DNA of 64,000 bases from Bradyrhizobium ottawaense (lineage in GTDB: Bacteria > Pseudomonadota > Alphaproteobacteria > Rhizobiales > Xanthobacteraceae), in the NCBI RefSeq assembly GCF_900099825.1, contig NZ_LT629693.1, forward strand, positions 4,723,001-4,787,000, given 5' to 3'. Of this stretch, positions 61,486 to 64,000 are shown piece by piece. Numbering within the stretch: position 1 is the first letter of the stretch; each line of letters opens with the position of its first letter. The notes under the pieces were generated by a model. The model made no database searches and had not been told where the DNA came from. It was given only the letters and a program-made list of their open reading frames with translations. A program made the translations under genes and the position numbers.

Positions 61486-61522
61486 CGGCCCCAGCGGGAA
61501 GCCAGCCCCCAGGCTGGGGCCG
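61486..61522 (-). terminator. Terminator-like hairpin behind the Crp/Fnr gene
   Basis: CGGCCCCAGC and GCTGGGGCCG pair over 10 bases, with a nested CAGCC/GGCTG. It lies 18 bases past the Crp/Fnr stop on the minus strand and is followed by GATCTTTG. It shares its stem word with the hairpin at 61171-61201. Confidence 0.55.
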
Positions 61523-61540
61523 TTCTCTTGGTGCCGCTTG

Positions 61541-62221
61541 TCACGGTTCGCGCTTGATCTCTGGTTTGTCGTACAAGACCGCGTTCAACAGAGAACTGTT
61601 GACTTCAATTTTTCCGTTGTAGCTGATGAAGCCAAGCTTGCGGAATTTGTTCATGAAGAAGCTGACGCGGGACCGGGTCGTGCCGATCATTTCTGCCAGG
61701 GTTTCCTGGCTGATATTGGGAATGATGGGTTGAGGACTCCCCTCCTTGCCGAAATTCGCCAACAGAAGCAGCAGGCGAGCTAGCCGCTTTTCGCTGGAAT
61801 TGAACAGCTGGTCGATCAGATCTTCTTCAATCCGGCTGTTGCGGGTCAACAAGTAGGCCATGAACATCTCGGAAAACTTCGGCTGATCGTGGAGCACTGC
61901 AAGCATCGCCGTCTTCGTGATGGCGGTAACCAGACTGTTTTCCATCGCGGTCGTGGTGGCGATGCGCACCGAATGACCGTTCATGCAGCCTTCGCCAAAG
62001 AACTGGCCGGGTCCAAAAATCCCGACGACGGCTTCCTTGCCTTGTTCGGATATGACGACGACCTTGACCCGGCCCTTTTGAATGTAAAAGATCGTTTCCG
62101 CCGCGTCTCCTTGCGAGAAAACGATCTGGTCCTTGTGAAATTCAAGGATGGTTTTCCCGTCGCCCACGATGGCGAGAAACGCCTTGGGATCAAAAGCAGC
62201 CTGGGTACTGTTATTTGCCAT
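61541..62221 (-). CDS. Crp/Fnr family transcriptional regulator
   Basis: A 226-residue DNA-binding regulator. A cyclic-nucleotide-type sensor domain (FHKDQIVFSQGDAAETIFYI; GPGQFFGEGCMNGHSVRIAT) spans about residues 15-130, then a dimer helix and a Crp-type helix-turn-helix (ISQETLAEMIGTTRSRVSFF, about 170-190). It has a single Cys, so no FNR-type iron-sulfur cluster is expected. An ATG at 62263 would add 14 residues; 62221 was preferred because homologues I recall start MANN-like there. It may respond to cyclic AMP from the cyclases in this window, but that is a guess. Confidence 0.9.
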   Translation of the reverse strand: MANNSTQAAFDPKAFLAIVGDGKTILEFHKDQIVFSQGDAAETIFYIQKGRVKVVVISEQGKEAVVGIFGPGQFFGEGCMNGHSVRIATTTAMENSLVTAITKTAMLAVLHDQPKFSEMFMAYLLTRNSRIEEDLIDQLFNSSEKRLARLLLLLANFGKEGSPQPIIPNISQETLAEMIGTTRSRVSFFMNKFRKLGFISYNGKIEVNSSLLNAVLYDKPEIKREP

Positions 62222-62305
62222 TTCCGGTCTGGTCCCGCGCACTGGGACTTCTACCTTGGCCATCGATGGCCCAGGCGGTCCGGGATAAATGCCGCTGACG
62301 CGGCC

Positions 62306-62512
62306 TTACTTGATGCCATCCACGGTATGGATAGCGAGCCAATCCCTGTCCCTGGTTAGCGAGCGCATCGAGGCCGCAATCTGCCGGTGCTTGTTACGGG
62401 CCGGCCCAAGTGGGATCGAACGCGCGTATTTTATGATGACCCGGCGGAGTTCGTAAAGCTCAACCATCGTGTAGCGGCGCTCTTCCACGGGCAGGCGATT
62501 GGCAGAGGGCAT
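62306..62512 (-). CDS. Small hypothetical protein
   Basis: A 68-residue basic protein (RRYTMVELYELRRVIIKYAR; PARNKHRQIAASMRSLTRDR) with one Trp near the C-terminus and no recognised domain. Codon use is ordinary for the window. An internal ATG at MVELYE is a possible alternative start. It lies upstream of the Crp/Fnr gene on the same strand, 42 bases before it at the nearest start. It may be spurious. Confidence 0.5.
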   Translation of the reverse strand: MPSANRLPVEERRYTMVELYELRRVIIKYARSIPLGPARNKHRQIAASMRSLTRDRDWLAIHTVDGIK

Positions 62513-62729
62513 GATGCCTTACCCTTTGGAGAGGCGGGCGTCAAAACTCTCGGTTGCCGGTGGATGCCGGAAGCGCCCCGGTGATGGACCTTTGTGCCGC
62601 ATTGCAACACCATCGCGCTGGTCAAAATTGCTCACATTCCAAAATGTTATCCGGATCATTTGGGTCGGCTTTGGTATGCAGCCGTTATGTCCCGTTGGGC
62701 GGTAGTTCACGTGTGCGGGCAGACGTAAA

Positions 62730-64000
62730 TCAGGACTGCCGGAAGCCCATGCGGAAGGCGCCCCAATGGCGGCCGCGCACGCGGATCGGCGAGGAGAGGT
62801 CCTTCATCAGTACGAAATTGCCGCCGCCCATGTCGCGCCGGTAGGTCTGCAGCAGGAACGACCTGGTGCTCGCAGCCACCTTCTTGACGGCGCGATCGCT
62901 GAACAGACGACGGTTGCGGCAGTTCGCATTGTTCCAGACCGGGTCGGCGCCTTGTGGATGACGATAGTTCGGATTGTGGGTCGGAAGATAGCCGCCCCGG
63001 GCCCAGGCGACGCAAAACACGATGCGCGGATCGTGCTTCTGAACCGGGTCCTGGATCGCGGGCAGAATGCGGTCGGTGAGGGCGGTGTAGTCGGTCAGAT
63101 ATTGCTTCGGGTCGGTGCCCGGTATCTCGCGATATTTCTCGTCCATCAATTGATCGACCGTGATCTCGCCGCGCTGCACGGCATCGTCGAACGCGGCCGA
63201 GATCTGCCTGGCGGTTTCGATCACGACCCGGATCAGCGGCGCATCCGACGTCTCGACGCCGCTGTCGGCGATCAGTGCGATCAGTCCCTCGGAGTTTTCG
63301 AGCAGCTTGGCGACCCGGTCATCGGCACGCCGGAGGTCGGTCGACGACAGATCGACGCTCTTGGCGAGATGGCCGAGTTCGTCGATCACGCGGTCGCAAT
63401 GCGCGAGATTGGAGGTCGCCGCCTTGGTGACGCCGTCGATCTCGCGACCAACCGCGGTAAAGCCGTCCTGCACGCGGGCGATGATGCTTTGGATCCGCGC
63501 GGCGCCTTCGCCGGCGTTCTTGGCCCGAGCCGAGGCGTCGCCGCTCTCGCCGATCAGGTTGCTGACCTGGCCGTCGAGCCCGCGCACGGTATCGCCGATC
63601 AGCTGCGTCGCCTGCCGGGTCGCTTCGGCGAGATTCTTCACTTCGCTGGCGACGACCGCAAAGCCGCGTCCGGCGGCGCCGGCGCGCGCGGCCTCGATGG
63701 TCGCATTCAGGGCCAGCAGGTTGGTTTGCCGCGCAATCGCCTCGATCGATCCCGAGACTTTTGCGACCTCGGACAGAGCGGAGCCGACCGAGCCCAGCCG
63801 GTGTTCGATGCGGCCGACGGCTTCGATCAGTTCGGCGATATGCTGGACCGCGGTCTCGACGACGCTGCGCGATTGCGTGATTTCGCCGACGGCAGCGGTA
63901 GTCGCCGCCTGCACCGCCTGCGAGGCACCGGCAATGCCGTGATTGGCGGATACCATCGTCTCGGCGGTTTTCTGCAACTGGCCGAACCGATCGGATTGGC
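62730..64000 (-). CDS. Methyl-accepting chemotaxis protein with C-terminal sensor-like domain (N-terminal end outside window)
   Basis: The frame is open to base 64000, so the N-terminus is missing. The visible part starts with the MCP signalling domain; its hairpin tip lies in [20 protein letters not shown] and [18 protein letters not shown] helical return arm follows. After that comes a C-terminal domain of about 170 residues with [49 protein letters not shown] and [15 protein letters not shown]. This domain resembles a family found at the C-terminus of soluble or membrane chemoreceptors, probably ligand-sensing. It signals to CheA. Confidence 0.9.
   Translation of the reverse strand, partial: QSDRFGQLQKTAETMVSANHGIAGASQAVQAATTAAVGEITQSRSVVETAVQHIAELIEAVGRIEHRLGSVGSALSEVAKVSGSIEAIARQTNLLALNATIEAARAGAAGRGFAVVASEVKNLAEATRQATQLIGDTVRGLDGQVSNLIGESGDASARAKNAGEGAARIQSIIARVQDGFTAVGREIDGVTKAATSNLAHCDRVIDELGHLAKSVDLSSTDLRRADDRVAKLLENSEGLIALIADSGVETSDAPLIRVVIETARQISAAFDDAVQRGEITVDQLMDEKYREIPGTDPKQYLTDYTALTDRILPAIQDPVQKHDPRIVFCVAWARGGYLPTHNPNYRHPQGADPVWNNANCRNRRLFSDRAVKKVAASTRSFLLQTYRRDMGGGNFVLMKDLSSPIRVRGRHWGAFRMGFRQS

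Larger units (their letters stand above)
61003..61540. other. Gene-free region with two related GC hairpins
   Basis: No supportable gene in 538 bases; the open frames have no start context or family likeness. Two hairpins of similar sequence are present, at 61171-61201 and 61486-61522. The stretch between could hold a small RNA on the minus strand. Confidence 0.5.

Noticed and set aside
61072..61557. Plus-strand open frame of 161 codons
   Set aside because: It passes through two hairpins, overlaps the Crp/Fnr stop and has no protein-like pattern.
34524..64000. Long antisense open frames opposite RND, transketolase, EAL and molybdenum enzyme genes
   Set aside because: All are Arg/Gly/His-rich mirror frames of well-identified proteins.
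1..64000. CRISPR arrays, tRNA or rRNA genes
   Set aside because: No regularly spaced short repeats and no tRNA-like T-loop and acceptor pairs were found; GGTTCGATGC words belong to REP-like palindromes.

Overview
The window is a 64 kb piece of an alphaproteobacterial chromosome. High GC content, the gene set and the gene order point to the Bradyrhizobium/Rhodopseudomonas group (Nitrobacteraceae). Clues are a flagellin of the Bradyrhizobium type, a DUF3551 protein, a TfdA-like dioxygenase, FlgO/TPR-linked adenylate cyclases, the tkt-gap-pgk-fba block followed by DUF4164-zapA-6S RNA, and many REP-like palindromes of the kind scattered through these genomes. I see no tRNA, rRNA, CRISPR array, prophage or plasmid functions. 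Most of the window is core chromosome.

Layout: 1-3.4 kb holds the end of a cysA-like ABC ATPase, a CAP-domain lipoprotein, and a patatin/3-hydroxybutyrate dehydrogenase gene pair. 3.4-6.1 kb has a TauE/SafE exporter, a flippase-type polysaccharide exporter, and a small decayed copy of that flippase's 3' end. 6.1-10.2 kb carries two different IS481-family elements, both inside REP palindromes, around a DsbD-alpha-like protein and a YqgE/AlgH protein. 10.2-14 kb has a TfdA-like dioxygenase, two short-chain dehydrogenases, an acetyltransferase and a CsbD protein. 14-20.1 kb has envelope and signalling genes: an SGNH-fold protein without catalytic Ser and His, a lytic transglycosylase, galU and a diguanylate cyclase. 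20.2-25.9 kb has small proteins, a decayed dispersed repeat, a PAS/GGDEF/EAL protein and a quinone oxidoreductase. 26-29.5 kb has flagellin (with an odd N-terminal deletion), DUF1465 and rpmE. 29.6-34.3 kb has an ABC exporter and a MotA/ExbB plus MotB/OmpA-like pair. 34.9-39.3 kb is an RND efflux pair. 39.4-48.8 kb is a one-strand central carbon block: tkt, gap, pgk, class II and class I aldolases, a ThiE-like protein, a Sel1 protein and an inositol monophosphatase. 49-51.8 kb has DUF4164, zapA, a 6S RNA candidate, the 5-formyl-THF cyclo-ligase and a YmdB-type phosphoesterase. 51.9-55.8 kb has tandem adenylate cyclases. 55.8-59.8 kb encodes a three-subunit molybdenum hydroxylase with its own cytochrome c. 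The end has a run of small minus-strand genes (including two paralogous zinc-ribbon proteins), a Crp/Fnr regulator and a chemoreceptor cut by the window edge.

I found no clearly new multi-gene defence or secretion system. The points most worth following are: insertion of both IS elements into the tetraloops of REP palindromes, one of them with reverse-complement rather than direct flanks; a flagellin whose conserved N-terminal segment appears to carry compensating deletions; an envelope stator-like pair with the coiled coil in its OmpA subunit; duplicated cyclase/FlgO/TPR sensors; a pseudo-SGNH protein; and a ThiE-like protein lacking the usual substrate-binding residues.
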